Notes: a model not told the origin generated them from the sequence alone. 64,000 nucleotides of DNA from Tissierella sp. Yu-01 (GCF_029537395.1 NZ_CP120677.1:1-64000), one strand, 5' to 3'; shown: positions 50,870 to 60,109, numbered from the stretch's first letter. Program-made: numbers and translations.

Positions 50870-52195
50870 ATGTCTAACAATAAATCGAAGAGACCTAATA
50901 AATATTGGATTATTTTCTGTTTTAGCTTAGTTTTAACAGGCTCTATTTATTTTGCTTATTATAAATATCAACAAAGTAAGATAGTAATAAAAGAACCTGA
51001 AGGATTTTCTATTGAAAGCAAATCAGAAAATATAACACTTGTGGGAGTTAAATGGCTAGAAACTTATAATAAACAGTTTTATCAGAAGTATATTCCTAAT
51101 GCAGTTAAGCTAGTTGACTATTCAATTGAAGATATTTTTATTCTTGAGGATGATGTTATACAAGTTGATTTCCTTGTTGAAACAAAGGTGTTGGACGAAG
51201 AAACAACTTTAATGTGGGATGGCTATATAGAAGATAATATAGTAAAGTGCCAATGGGTATTATGGTTCGATAGGGAAAATGGAGGAGAAAATACTAACTT
51301 TTATACTGTAAGTAAAGTACAAAGACCAGCTGCGTATGATTTAGAGAAGTATCAAACTAGTGAAGAAAAACAAAAGGATGAATACGAGCAAGAATATGTC
51401 AATGAGATTCCTTTTGAAGAAAAAAAATATACTTATAAAATTGAAAATGAAAAATGTTATGTAAGCTATGATTTAGGTATTACCTGGTCTTTAGTTCCCG
51501 TAGAATTAGAGACATTAGTAGAGGTTGGAGATGGTAACTCTTATTATAACAAATTACAAGAAGGAAGCTTTATTATTACCCCTGAAAAGACGGTATTTGT
51601 ATATGGTGGGACAAGGAAGTCAAATCTTTTAATAACCTATTCTGATGATATGGGCGTGAACTGGAATACTGCTAAAGTAAATGAGAATATAAGTAGTAAT
51701 AGGATTAAATTTTGCAGCTTTCCAACAGAACAGGTTGGTTATATAATTGCAACAAGTGATAGAACTATGTCTCAGGAAGCTCAGATGATATTTAAGACGA
51801 CTGATGGCGGTGAAACATGGTCTGAAATGGGTAATGGACCAAGTACATGGCTCTTGTCATATGGAGGATTTGTAGATGAAAATACAGGCTTTATGTCATA
51901 TCCTAAAATAGAGGGAGCAGAAACCAATTTTTATAGAACTATAGATGGTGGTAAATCCTTTGAACCTATAATCTTACCTGTTCATCAAGAAGAATGGTTG
52001 GGTCTAACCCTTGAGCCTTTTATTCAACCTGAAACTCCTTATATGGAAAATGGTGATTTATATTTGTTAATTAATCAAGGACCACAAGGAGATTTTAAGG
52101 GAGGTACTATTAAAGCAAAATATAAGTCTAATGATATGGGAGAAACATGGATATTTGATGAACTTGTTGATATTCCAATTAGGACAATTGGTTAA
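50870..52195 (+). CDS. Membrane-anchored Asp-box (BNR) repeat protein
   Basis: 441 residues. A short basic start and one membrane helix (about residues 13-30) anchor a large outer part. The second half has at least four Asp-box motifs: YSDDMGVNW, FKTTDGGETW, YRTIDGGKSF and SNDMGETW, marking a beta-propeller of the sialidase/BNR type. The catalytic Arg/Glu set of true sialidases is not evident. The first half (WLETYNKQFYQKYIPN) is not recognised. GGAG lies upstream of the ATG, and a perfect sigma-A promoter lies 48 bases before it. Probably a surface sensor or binding protein. Confidence 0.72.
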   Translation: MSNNKSKRPNKYWIIFCFSLVLTGSIYFAYYKYQQSKIVIKEPEGFSIESKSENITLVGVKWLETYNKQFYQKYIPNAVKLVDYSIEDIFILEDDVIQVDFLVETKVLDEETTLMWDGYIEDNIVKCQWVLWFDRENGGENTNFYTVSKVQRPAAYDLEKYQTSEEKQKDEYEQEYVNEIPFEEKKYTYKIENEKCYVSYDLGITWSLVPVELETLVEVGDGNSYYNKLQEGSFIITPEKTVFVYGGTRKSNLLITYSDDMGVNWNTAKVNENISSNRIKFCSFPTEQVGYIIATSDRTMSQEAQMIFKTTDGGETWSEMGNGPSTWLLSYGGFVDENTGFMSYPKIEGAETNFYRTIDGGKSFEPIILPVHQEEWLGLTLEPFIQPETPYMENGDLYLLINQGPQGDFKGGTIKAKYKSNDMGETWIFDELVDIPIRTIG

Positions 52196-52329
52196 AAATA
52201 ATGAATTTGTTGTAGACGTAATTGAAGGATCCCTTTATACTATTGAAAATTTCTATCTAAAAGAGGATAATAGAAGTTGAGAAAGTATTTCTAGTATCGA
52301 ACTAAATTAGACAGAAAGTGGTGTGTATA

Positions 52330-53727
52330 ATGAAAAGTGAAATGACTGCAGATGAAAAGTTTAAAAGGATGACGGAAACCCCTATAAACAAGCTGGTGTT
52401 AACATTGGCGGTGCCTACAATAGTTAGTATGTTAACAACTTCAATATATAATATGGCTGATACTTTTTTTGTAAGTCAAATAAGTACAAGTGCATCAGGT
52501 GCAGTTGGTGTGGCATTCCCCCTAATGATGATAATTCAAGCTATTGGATTTACACTTGGTATGGGTTCAGGTAATTATATATCTAGACTTCTTGGACAAA
52601 AAAATAGGGAATATTCATCAAAGGTTCTGGCTACAGGTTTTTTTACGGCTTTAATTTTAGGAACTGCTCTAGCAATTGTAGGATTAATATTCATAGATCC
52701 ATTAGTATATATATTAGGAGCTACAGATACCATTGCACCTCATGCTAAAGCATATATTCAATATATTTTAATAGGTATTCCATTCATGACAGCATCATTT
52801 GTAATGAATGGAACTTTGCGTTTTCAGGGAAGTGCATTTTATGCCATGATAGGTATCGCAACTGGTGGAGTATTGAACATTGTTCTGGATCCAATATTTA
52901 TTTTTACATTTAATATGGGTACCGGGGGAGCTGCACTTGCTACAATAATTAGTCAATTTATTAGTTTCTGTATTTTATTTTATAATTCAAGCAAAGGTGG
53001 AAATTTAAAAATAAAAATTAAAGATTTTTCTCCAGAATGGGTTGTGTATAAGGAAATTTTACGAGGGGGATTACCTTCTTTTTATCGCCAAGCCCTTGGA
53101 AGTATAGCGCTAATATGTTTAAATTTCAGTGCAGGTATATATGGGGATGCAGCTATAGCAGCCATGTCTATTGTAGGTAGGGTTATTCATTTTGCAGTAT
53201 CAGTTATGCTAGGATTAGGACAGGGTTTTCAACCTATTTGTGGTTTTAATTATGGAGCTAAATTATATGATAGGGTATTAAGTGCATTTTGGTTTACTGC
53301 AAAATTATCTGTTACTGCTTTAGCGATATTAGGCATTATCGGCTTTATAACATCACCGATTGTTATACAAGCATTTAGAAAAGAGGATCTAGAAGTAATA
53401 GCTATTGGATCACTTGCACTTAGGTTACAATCCTTAACCTTGCCCCTTTCAGCTTGGATTATTATGACTAATATGTTAGTTCAAACAATCGGTAAGAGTA
53501 AGGAAGCATCAATAGTTTCAATTTCACGTCAGGGTTTATTTTTTATACCATCAATATTGATATTACCGAGAATATTGGGACTTTTAGGAGTACAGCTAAG
53601 TCAACCTGTATCTGATGTGTGTTCTTTTATATTAGCAGTGTTTATAAGTAAAGAAGTTCTAAATGAATTAAGATCGCAACAAGAAGAACAAGAAAACCTA
53701 ATAGTAAGCAAAGAAATAGATAGGTAA
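52330..53727 (+). CDS. MATE family efflux transporter
   Basis: 465 residues from the ATG at 52330. 12 helices with the MATE repeats: LAVPTIVSMLTTSIYNMADTFFV and, in the second half, GGLPSFYRQALGSIALICLNFSAG. This belongs to the subgroup with the MepA-like start (MTETPINKLVLTLAVP). It exports cationic drugs or metabolites by ion exchange. Ribosome site AGAAAGTGGTG is weak. It is distinct from the MATE gene at 23433. The short hairpin just after the stop ends its message. Confidence 0.9.
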   Translation: MKSEMTADEKFKRMTETPINKLVLTLAVPTIVSMLTTSIYNMADTFFVSQISTSASGAVGVAFPLMMIIQAIGFTLGMGSGNYISRLLGQKNREYSSKVLATGFFTALILGTALAIVGLIFIDPLVYILGATDTIAPHAKAYIQYILIGIPFMTASFVMNGTLRFQGSAFYAMIGIATGGVLNIVLDPIFIFTFNMGTGGAALATIISQFISFCILFYNSSKGGNLKIKIKDFSPEWVVYKEILRGGLPSFYRQALGSIALICLNFSAGIYGDAAIAAMSIVGRVIHFAVSVMLGLGQGFQPICGFNYGAKLYDRVLSAFWFTAKLSVTALAILGIIGFITSPIVIQAFRKEDLEVIAIGSLALRLQSLTLPLSAWIIMTNMLVQTIGKSKEASIVSISRQGLFFIPSILILPRILGLLGVQLSQPVSDVCSFILAVFISKEVLNELRSQQEEQENLIVSKEIDR

Positions 53728-53748
53728 ATAAAAAACCTATCTTTTTCT
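53718..53748 (+). terminator. Terminator after the MATE gene
   Basis: AGATAGGT (53718-53725) and ACCTATCT (53735-53742) followed by TTTCTTT. The stem includes the end of the coding sequence. Confidence 0.7.
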
Positions 53749-53844
53749 TTATATAAAGGAAGGATTTTCATTACTCTTGCAGGTAACTTTATTATTGACT
53801 CACTTGTAATACTGTTTTGCTATAATATTTATAAAAAATCTAAT

Positions 53845-54207
53845 ATGCAATATACCTTGAAGAGTTTCTATAAGAAAAGTATTGTTAAAGTATGGTTATA
53901 TGGATTTTTAGCGGATATTATTGGTGCATCAATATTATTCTTTTTAGGGATACTTGGAGATTCTGTAGGTATTCCATATGAGTTGTCTTCAGCAATAAAT
54001 TATGATCCCTTTAGTAATCCTATAGCAGTATTAATAATAACGGTATCTATTCTAGTGTCGTTAATTTTTATTTTCTTATTTAACTATAAATTTACTTTCA
54101 GAAGGATAATAGTTGAAAGTCATCTAAGATTTAAAGTTGCTCTAATAATTGCTATTGCCACAATGCCATGGACATTTCTTTTACCAACGAAATGGTTTTA
54201 TTATTAA
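53845..54207 (+). CDS. Membrane protein, N-terminus probably missing
   Basis: 120 residues from the only ATG, three membrane helices (WLYGFLADIIGASILFFLG and two later). The same frame stays open and protein-like upstream to about 53765 (LAGNFIIDSLVILFCYNIYKKS), so the true protein is longer. No ATG, GTG or TTG exists there. An ATT near 53772, 6 bases after AAGGAAGG, or loss of the 5' end at the preceding terminator, are the options. I know this as a conserved clostridial membrane-protein pattern but not its function. Confidence 0.5.
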   Translation: MQYTLKSFYKKSIVKVWLYGFLADIIGASILFFLGILGDSVGIPYELSSAINYDPFSNPIAVLIITVSILVSLIFIFLFNYKFTFRRIIVESHLRFKVALIIAIATMPWTFLLPTKWFYY

Positions 54208-54228
54208 AACAAAATTACGTAAATAATA

Positions 54229-54255
54229 AGTTCCCTAACTAGAGTAGGGAACTTA
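54229..54255. terminator. Hairpin between convergent genes
   Basis: AAGTTCCCT (54229-54237) and AGGGAACTT (54247-54255), 9-bp perfect stem with a 9-base loop. The T-tracts on both sides are weak. Confidence 0.6.
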
Positions 54256-54260
54256 ATGAT

Positions 54261-55907
54261 TTAATTGCTTTCTTTAATCTTATTTAACATATTCAAAATG
54301 TCATAGTACTCTTTATCCAAAGCTGCAAGCTCTTCCTTTTTGGGCATCATAGATATTTTCCCAATGATTTCAGATAGTCGATTCTCTAGGACAAATATCT
54401 GTTTTTGTATATCTTGCTTTTCAGCATTCTGATTTTTGATTATTTTTGATTGATATTCTTCATATGTTCCATCAAATATATTTATTTTCTTGTTCTCTAT
54501 TGTCATTATATGATCTGCAACATTGGCTACAAATTTTCTATCATGGGATACAAATAACAGAGTTCTATCGTATTCCTTAAGAGCTTCTTCAATAACTTCA
54601 AGAGAATTGATATCTAGATAGTTTGTAGGCTCATCTAGTATCAGTAAATTGATATCCTGTAACAGTATCTTTGCAAAGGAGACCTTAACTTGTTCCCCGC
54701 CACTAAGTATATCAATTTTTTTATATATAGAATCGCCTTTAAAAAGTAACCTAGCAAGTAGCAGTCTGGCATAGCTTTCTTGGTAAATACTACTTTCCAT
54801 AACATTATTGAGGATATTTAAATCTTTGTTTAAAATGCTCATATCCTGACTAAAATATCCAATTTTTGCACCCTGTGCAATTTTAATTGAAGGATTACTA
54901 TTTAAAATCATTTTTATAAGTGTACTTTTTCCGCAGCCATTTGGGCCAATAAGTGCTACTTTTGAATTGTTATAGATATTAAATTCTGCATTATCTAATA
55001 TAACTTTTTCTCCAAATGATTTGTTTATGTTTTTACCTTCAAGTATTATTTTGCTATATAGCTTATTGGATTCTAATATATCGAGTTTAATTTTTGCTTG
55101 TTCTTTAGGCCTTTCTTTTTTCTCAAGCTTTTCAATTCTTGTTTCTATACCTTTTACTTTCTTATCAATATTAGACTTGGCTTTTTGTCCGCCCATTTTA
55201 TGAAGTCTTGCTTCAGAATTGCCCATTCTTCTTGGAGTAGTTTTTATTCCTTTGGATTTTTGTTTGTTTTCGACAATAGTTCCCTGAAGTCTTCTTTTTT
55301 CATTAATATAATTGTCATATTCAGCTTGAGCCCTGTTAATTTCTTGGGATTTTTGGGCTTTATAATGACTATAATTACCCTTATAAATTTTTGTTTTACC
55401 ATCATCAATTTCAAGAATTTGATTACATAGTTTATCAATGAAGTCACGATCATGGGAAATTAAAATCAATGCGCCATCATATTTAGAGAGATGCTTCTCC
55501 ATAATTTCTATTCCATCTATGTCAAGATTACTCGTAGGCTCATCTGCAAATAACACATTACTGTTCTGATTTAAAGCTCCTGCCAATTTAAATCTTGTTT
55601 TTTCTCCACCACTCATAGATTCATTCCAAGTATGATTTATAGAAAATTTTGAAGCCATATCCCTTGAAATTTTTTTATATTCGGGCGGTTCAATCTGAGA
55701 TATATATTCAGATTTTCCGTATATCTTGATCCAACCTTCATCGGGTGCTATTCTTTTACTTAATATATTAAGCAGGGTAGTTTTTCCTATTCCATTTAAG
55801 CCTATTATTCCTATCCTATCTCCAGAAAAAATTTTTAAACTATCTATATCTAATACTAACCTTTCACCATAATACTTTTTAATCTTACTACATTCAATTA
55901 ACAACAT
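54261..55907 (-). CDS. ABC-F protein (ribosome-protection/antibiotic resistance type)
   Basis: 548 residues from the ATG at 55907. Two ABC domains in one chain without membrane segments: Walker A GLNGIGKTT and GPNGCGKST, signatures MSGGEKTRF and LSGGEQVKV, Walker B VLFADEPTS and LLILDEPTN. A long charged linker (about residues 195-300) carries the P-site tRNA interaction motif region and KTTPRRMGNSEARLHKMG, as in Vga/Lsa/Msr-like resistance proteins. These bind the ribosomal E site and dislodge antibiotics. The leader holds a hairpin containing the ribosome site and two tiny ORFs, which is typical of drug-induced attenuation. Confidence 0.88.
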   Translation of the reverse strand: MLLIECSKIKKYYGERLVLDIDSLKIFSGDRIGIIGLNGIGKTTLLNILSKRIAPDEGWIKIYGKSEYISQIEPPEYKKISRDMASKFSINHTWNESMSGGEKTRFKLAGALNQNSNVLFADEPTSNLDIDGIEIMEKHLSKYDGALILISHDRDFIDKLCNQILEIDDGKTKIYKGNYSHYKAQKSQEINRAQAEYDNYINEKRRLQGTIVENKQKSKGIKTTPRRMGNSEARLHKMGGQKAKSNIDKKVKGIETRIEKLEKKERPKEQAKIKLDILESNKLYSKIILEGKNINKSFGEKVILDNAEFNIYNNSKVALIGPNGCGKSTLIKMILNSNPSIKIAQGAKIGYFSQDMSILNKDLNILNNVMESSIYQESYARLLLARLLFKGDSIYKKIDILSGGEQVKVSFAKILLQDINLLILDEPTNYLDINSLEVIEEALKEYDRTLLFVSHDRKFVANVADHIMTIENKKINIFDGTYEEYQSKIIKNQNAEKQDIQKQIFVLENRLSEIIGKISMMPKKEELAALDKEYYDILNMLNKIKESN

Positions 55908-55908
55908 T

Positions 55909-55932
55909 AAAAAACCTCCCTTATGTGGGAGG
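55909..55932 (-). promoter_or_regulatory. Attenuator hairpin containing the ABC-F ribosome site
   Basis: On the minus strand: CCTCCC, loop ACATAA, GGGAGG, TTTTTT, A, then ATG. The stem plus T-run is an intrinsic terminator and at the same time buries the GGGAGG ribosome site 7 bases before the start. A stalled ribosome in the leader would be needed to keep it open. Confidence 0.75.
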
Positions 55933-55939
55933 ATAGTAG

Positions 55940-55972
55940 TTATCTGTAAAAATGCAAATAAAATACAAACAT
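55940..55972 (-). CDS. Leader peptide candidate 2 of the ABC-F gene
   Basis: ATG-to-TAA reading frame of 10 residues, MFVFYLHFYR, ending 8 bases before the attenuator hairpin. It is rich in aromatic residues. No clear ribosome site of its own. It begins three bases after the stop of the first leader ORF, so re-initiation is possible. Stalling here would place a ribosome next to the CCTCCC arm. Confidence 0.4.
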   Translation of the reverse strand: MFVFYLHFYR

Positions 55973-55975
55973 TTA

Positions 55976-56014
55976 TTAATACTTTAAACAATGGAAGCAA
56001 AAATTGCTATGCAT
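55976..56014 (-). CDS. Leader peptide candidate 1 of the ABC-F gene
   Basis: 12-residue frame MHSNFCFHCLKY. Upstream of it is no strong ribosome site (GTTGCAGCA). It precedes candidate 2 by three bases. Only its position in the ABC-F leader argues for it. Confidence 0.3.
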   Translation of the reverse strand: MHSNFCFHCLKY

Positions 56015-56345
56015 TGCTGCAACTAGGCTAAGTATGTTTAAACTTCTTATTAGACTAGTTATATTTCTTAATAATGCAAGTTATTAACAGTAATCAAGAT
56101 ACTATCCACCCATTAATTAGATAAAATGAATAAAAACAAAACCCTTACATTGAGCTAAAAGTTTTTAATATTCATTTTTTAACATTAATTATATAAGTGA
56201 ATTATCTGAACATTTCTGCAAATACCTTGCCCTTTCATTATTTATTTGATACAACAAAATGATTATACTAAATTTATATCCTATTGTAAATATCAAATAC
56301 GACTTCAAAATATTTGTTCTTATATAATCTACCAGGTTCCTTAAA
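56015..56345. other. Intergenic, leader start and no gene
   Basis: About 330 bases between the RecQ stop and the ABC-F leader ORFs. It must contain the ABC-F promoter on the minus strand. I found no unambiguous -35/-10 pair. No hairpin with a T-run is seen after recQ. Confidence 0.5.
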
Positions 56346-58505
56346 TTAGTTTAGTCCATTTTTAGCTATAATTATTTTTATATCCTCATAAGTTATTTCA
56401 TCAGGAACTATTTCCTTAATGGGCTTAAGTTTATCAAAACCCACATTTTTAATTGCATTTAGGATAATTTCTTCCTTTGCAGGATTATCTATAAATCTTG
56501 ACCAATCTACAGTTTGTCCCGTCTTTTCACATTTTGATAAATGCTCAATTATTGTATTTACCGTAAAATTTCTATTTTCTGCGATTTCCTTTAGAGTCAT
56601 GTTCTTTTGATATAGTTCGTAGGTTTGCTGATATCTATCTATTGTACTATGGTTTTCTAATGCATATTCTACTATTTTTTCAATAGGATTAACGTTATTT
56701 TTTGTACAATGTTCTTTAATTACTTCTAGAAAAGCTTCTCCGTAGGTTTCAAATTTTTTTAGACCAACACCTTTTATAGTAAGTATGGCTGCTTTGTTTT
56801 GCGGGAAGTAGGTAGCCATTTCTTTAAGAGTTGAATCATGAAAGATCATAAATGGTGCCATTTTTTTATCCTGGGATATTGAATATCTCATTTCCTTTAG
56901 CTTCAAGAAGAGCTCTTCATCAAGGCCTTCTAAATTAGCATCAGTTTTACTATCTTTTTTAGGAGAAGGTTTAATATCTAATAAATGCTTCTTATGATAA
57001 ACTTTTTCATTTCCTTTTAAAACCTCTGCTGATTTTGGAGATAGTTTTAATACTGGGAATTTATCTGCAGTAACAAAAATATATCCCATGGATATTAGAG
57101 TCATAATTATTTCTCTAACAGTATTTTCTGAGTACTCCTTCATTAATCCATAAGTAGACACATTATCTAATTCAAATTCTAATACCCTTTTATTCTTTGA
57201 GCCACGAAGTACTTGAATGATTATTGATACACCAAATCTTTCTTGTACTCTATATATACAGGATAATATTTTCTGCGATTCTAAGGTTATATCAACCATT
57301 TCAGAGTTATCTAGACAGTTACCACAATTGCTACAATTAGATACATTAGAGTGTTCCCCGAAGTATTCTAATATCTTGTTTCTAAGGCAATCATTAGTAT
57401 TGCAATAGTCTACTAGGTACTGCAAGTTTTCATAAAGAATATTTTCTCTTTGCTCAGAGAATGTACTATTCTGTATTAATAGCTTTTGCTTTACAATATC
57501 AGATGGAGAATATAATAAGGTGCAATAACTTGGCTCCCCATCACGACCTGCTCTACCTGCTTCTTGATAGTAAGCTTCCATGTTTTGTGGCATATTATAG
57601 TGAATTACAAACCTAACATCTGGCTTGTCTATACCCATTCCAAATGCGTTTGTTGCTACAATAATTTGGATTCTATTAAATATAAAGTCATCTTGATTTT
57701 GTTGCCGAATGGAAGAATCCATCCCTCCATGATAGGCAACAGCTTTAAATCCTTGTTGGTTTAATTTTTCTGTGACAGATTCCACAGTATTTCTAGTAGC
57801 ACAATAAATAATACCAGATTCATCATTAAAGTTACTTTTTAGATAATCAATGACATAAGACATTTTATTGCTTACCTTCATGACTTGGTAGAATAGATTC
57901 GGTCTATCAAATCCAATAATTGATTCTACAGGGGTCCTAAGTCCCAATAACTCTTTAATTTCTTCAACAATTAATTTAGTTGCAGTAGCAGTATAGGCAG
58001 CAACTATAGGTCTATTAGAGATAGATTTAATAAATCTAGGAATTTCAGTATAGGATGGTCTGAAATCATGACCCCATTGACTAATACAATGAGCTTCATC
58101 TATAGCAATCATTGAAATTTTCAAATCTCTAATTAGGCTTGAGAAAGAATATGTATTTAATCTTTCAGGTGCAACATATATAATTTTATATTTACCTTCT
58201 CTAATTTCTTGAAGTCTATAATTTAGATCATTATCATCTAGTGTACTATTAATAAAGGTGCCAGAAATACCTATTTCGTTTAACGAATCCACTTGATCCT
58301 TCATCAAGGATATTAGTGGTGAAATGACTAGTGTAATTCCATCTAATATAATGGCAGGTAATTGGTAACAAAGGGACTTTCCTCCACCTGTAGGCATAAT
58401 ACCTAAAACGTCCTTACCATCTAAGGCTCCTAACACTAATTTTTTCTGTCCATCTTTAAATTCATCATAACCAAAATAAGTTTTCAAGGCATTATATATA
58501 TCCAA
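56346..58505 (-). CDS. recQ: RecQ family ATP-dependent DNA helicase
   Basis: 719 residues. Helicase core: Walker A PTGGGKS (residues 38-44), DEAH at 136-139, TATAT, then the C-terminal lobe with HYNMPQNMEAYYQEAGRAGRDGE, the conserved motif VI. A RecQ zinc domain with four Cys near 372-397 (CNTNDC...CSNCGNC) is followed by the RQC winged helix, an HRDC domain (about 510-590) and a C-terminal helix-turn-helix extension (SKCEKTGQTVDWSRF). It unwinds DNA 3' to 5' during repair. The ATG at 58505 has GGAAG upstream. The gene stands alone. Confidence 0.94.
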   Translation of the reverse strand: MDIYNALKTYFGYDEFKDGQKKLVLGALDGKDVLGIMPTGGGKSLCYQLPAIILDGITLVISPLISLMKDQVDSLNEIGISGTFINSTLDDNDLNYRLQEIREGKYKIIYVAPERLNTYSFSSLIRDLKISMIAIDEAHCISQWGHDFRPSYTEIPRFIKSISNRPIVAAYTATATKLIVEEIKELLGLRTPVESIIGFDRPNLFYQVMKVSNKMSYVIDYLKSNFNDESGIIYCATRNTVESVTEKLNQQGFKAVAYHGGMDSSIRQQNQDDFIFNRIQIIVATNAFGMGIDKPDVRFVIHYNMPQNMEAYYQEAGRAGRDGEPSYCTLLYSPSDIVKQKLLIQNSTFSEQRENILYENLQYLVDYCNTNDCLRNKILEYFGEHSNVSNCSNCGNCLDNSEMVDITLESQKILSCIYRVQERFGVSIIIQVLRGSKNKRVLEFELDNVSTYGLMKEYSENTVREIIMTLISMGYIFVTADKFPVLKLSPKSAEVLKGNEKVYHKKHLLDIKPSPKKDSKTDANLEGLDEELFLKLKEMRYSISQDKKMAPFMIFHDSTLKEMATYFPQNKAAILTIKGVGLKKFETYGEAFLEVIKEHCTKNNVNPIEKIVEYALENHSTIDRYQQTYELYQKNMTLKEIAENRNFTVNTIIEHLSKCEKTGQTVDWSRFIDNPAKEEIILNAIKNVGFDKLKPIKEIVPDEITYEDIKIIIAKNGLN

Positions 58506-58613
58506 GTAATCACTTCCTTTTCACACATCTATTATATATTATTATACAATTAGTTTCATCACGTATTTTTACACAAAAAAGAGAAGCCTAAAAAAATGAC
58601 CTCCCTAGTTTGA

Positions 58614-58892
58614 TTACATAATATAAGCATCCACCACTGTAGCAACATAATCGTCAAGACCTGATTTAGCTAAAACTACAAGATGCTGATTAGGATTATT
58701 TGCAAAATTTGCAGTATAAGCTTCAGCTCCAACACTATCCAAAGATTCATTCCTATATATATTTACTTCGCTCTTATTTGCAACATTGTATTCTTGTAGT
58801 ATATCAGCTACACGTGATTCAACTTCTCCAGTTGGACATTCTAATGACTTTATTCTATCAATAGCACTATTAACATTATTAATTGATGACAT
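58614..58892 (-). CDS. Small soluble protein, unknown
   Basis: 92 residues without cysteine-rich or membrane parts apart from one Cys. SINNVNSAIDRIKSLECPTGEVESRVADIL is helical, and NQHLVVLAKSGLDDYVATVVDAYIM ends the protein. I do not recognise a family. AGGAGG lies 8 bases before the ATG, so the gene is credible. Located between recQ and the thioredoxin-reductase-like gene on the same strand, each separated by about 100 bases. Confidence 0.55.
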   Translation of the reverse strand: MSSINNVNSAIDRIKSLECPTGEVESRVADILQEYNVANKSEVNIYRNESLDSVGAEAYTANFANNPNQHLVVLAKSGLDDYVATVVDAYIM

Positions 58893-58977
58893 TAAAGACC
58901 TCCTTAAATTGATAATTTAATTGTAGTATTACCAATCACAAGATTATTATAGAATTGTCAGTTATTCTTTATTGTTT

Positions 58978-59003
58978 AAAAAAGACTACCTTGTCGGTAG
59001 TCT
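58978..59003 (-). terminator. Terminator of the flavoprotein gene
   Basis: AGACTACC and GGTAGTCT pair around GACAA, followed on the minus strand by TTTTTT. Confidence 0.8.
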
Positions 59004-59960
59004 CTAAATTTCATAATCTTCTAAAGTATTTAAATAATCATTGGCAGCCAGTGCAGCTCTTGCTCCTTCTGCAGCTGATATGACAATTTGTTTATAAGGT
59101 GATTCTGTTACATCACCAGCTGCAAATATTCCTTTTACATTTGTTTCTCCGTAATTATTTACAACAATTTCTCCTCTTTGGTTTAACTGTATTAAATCTT
59201 TAAAAGCATCACTATTTGGTAAATATCCAATTTCGACGAAAATTCCTGCTGCTGATATTGTGTAAGATGAATCATTTTCTTTATCTAAGACATTTATACC
59301 TAACATCATCTTTTCACCAACTATCTCTTGTATCTGAGTATTTAGTTTTACCTCTACGTTGCTTAGCTTATCTAACTGGTCCAATAGTATTTTGTCTGCT
59401 CTAAATTGACTACGATGAACTAAAGTTACTTTGTTTGCTATTTTTGATAAATCAATTGCAGCTTCAACAGCCGAGTTTCCACCACCTGCAACAATTAAAT
59501 CCTCTTCTGCAAATAATGGACCATCACAAATAGCACAATAAGATACACCTTTTCCAGAATACTCTGCTTCACCTAGTACACCTAGCTTCCTTGGTTTACT
59601 TCCAGTAGCTATTATAATTGCTTTAGATTTATAAGTATTACCATTATCAGTTAAAATTTCCTTGATTGGTGATTTCTCAGAAGTTCTGACACTTTCTACA
59701 GTTATGAAGTCTTCAATAGGAACATTAAGTTCTTTAACATGCTTCTTAAATTCTTCAATTAGTCCCATACCGGTTATAGTAGGGAAGCCGAGATAATTTT
59801 CTACAGTTGAGGTATCCATAACTTGACCACCAAGATCTTTTGCAATAATTCCTACATTTACTCCTTTTCTTTTAGCATAAAGTGCAGCATTTAATCCAGC
59901 TGGTCCACCACCGATTATTAATAAGTCATAAATAGTTTCGTTGTTTAATCTTATATCCAT
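59004..59960 (-). CDS. trxB: Thioredoxin-reductase-like flavoprotein
   Basis: 318 residues. FAD site LLIIGGGPAGLNAALYA (residues 13-29), the redox-active CAIC (Cys142 and Cys145) in VSYCAICDGPLF, the NAD(P) loop VAGGGNSAVEAA and the C-terminal FAD motif GIFAAGDV. The order and size are those of TrxB. It transfers electrons from NADPH (or reduced ferredoxin in some anaerobes) to thioredoxin-type partners. No trx gene is adjacent. GGAGG precedes the ATG at 59960. Divergent from the GntR operon. Confidence 0.88.
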   Translation of the reverse strand: MDIRLNNETIYDLLIIGGGPAGLNAALYAKRKGVNVGIIAKDLGGQVMDTSTVENYLGFPTITGMGLIEEFKKHVKELNVPIEDFITVESVRTSEKSPIKEILTDNGNTYKSKAIIIATGSKPRKLGVLGEAEYSGKGVSYCAICDGPLFAEEDLIVAGGGNSAVEAAIDLSKIANKVTLVHRSQFRADKILLDQLDKLSNVEVKLNTQIQEIVGEKMMLGINVLDKENDSSYTISAAGIFVEIGYLPNSDAFKDLIQLNQRGEIVVNNYGETNVKGIFAAGDVTESPYKQIVISAAEGARAALAANDYLNTLEDYEI

Positions 59961-60055
59961 TTTTTCCTCCTAAGACTTTTTATACCTTAATTATCGCATA
60001 TATTAATATTACCCACAAATTAAATAAATAACTTTAATATATAAATTTAATTTTA

Positions 60056-60109
60056 TTGACATGAAGATACTCAGGTGTTATATTGTATATAACGTATATA
60101 TACAATATA
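60056..60109 (+). promoter_or_regulatory. Promoter and palindromic operator of the GntR-ABC operon
   Basis: TTGACA (60056-60061), 17 bases, TATATT (60079-60084). A perfect 13-bp inverted repeat, TATATTGTATATA (60079-60091) and TATATACAATATA (60097-60109), covers the -10 and the start site, where a repressor would block polymerase. The GntR/YtrA-type regulator encoded next is the expected ligand. Confidence 0.82.

Noticed and set aside
53797-53825. TTGACT...TATAAT as a promoter of the gene at 53845
   Set aside because: The spacer is 20 bases and the stretch reads as protein in the gene's own frame.
55098-55430. Plus-strand ORF opposite the ABC-F linker
   Set aside because: Phe/Leu-rich translation typical of the antisense of a Lys/Glu-rich coiled linker.
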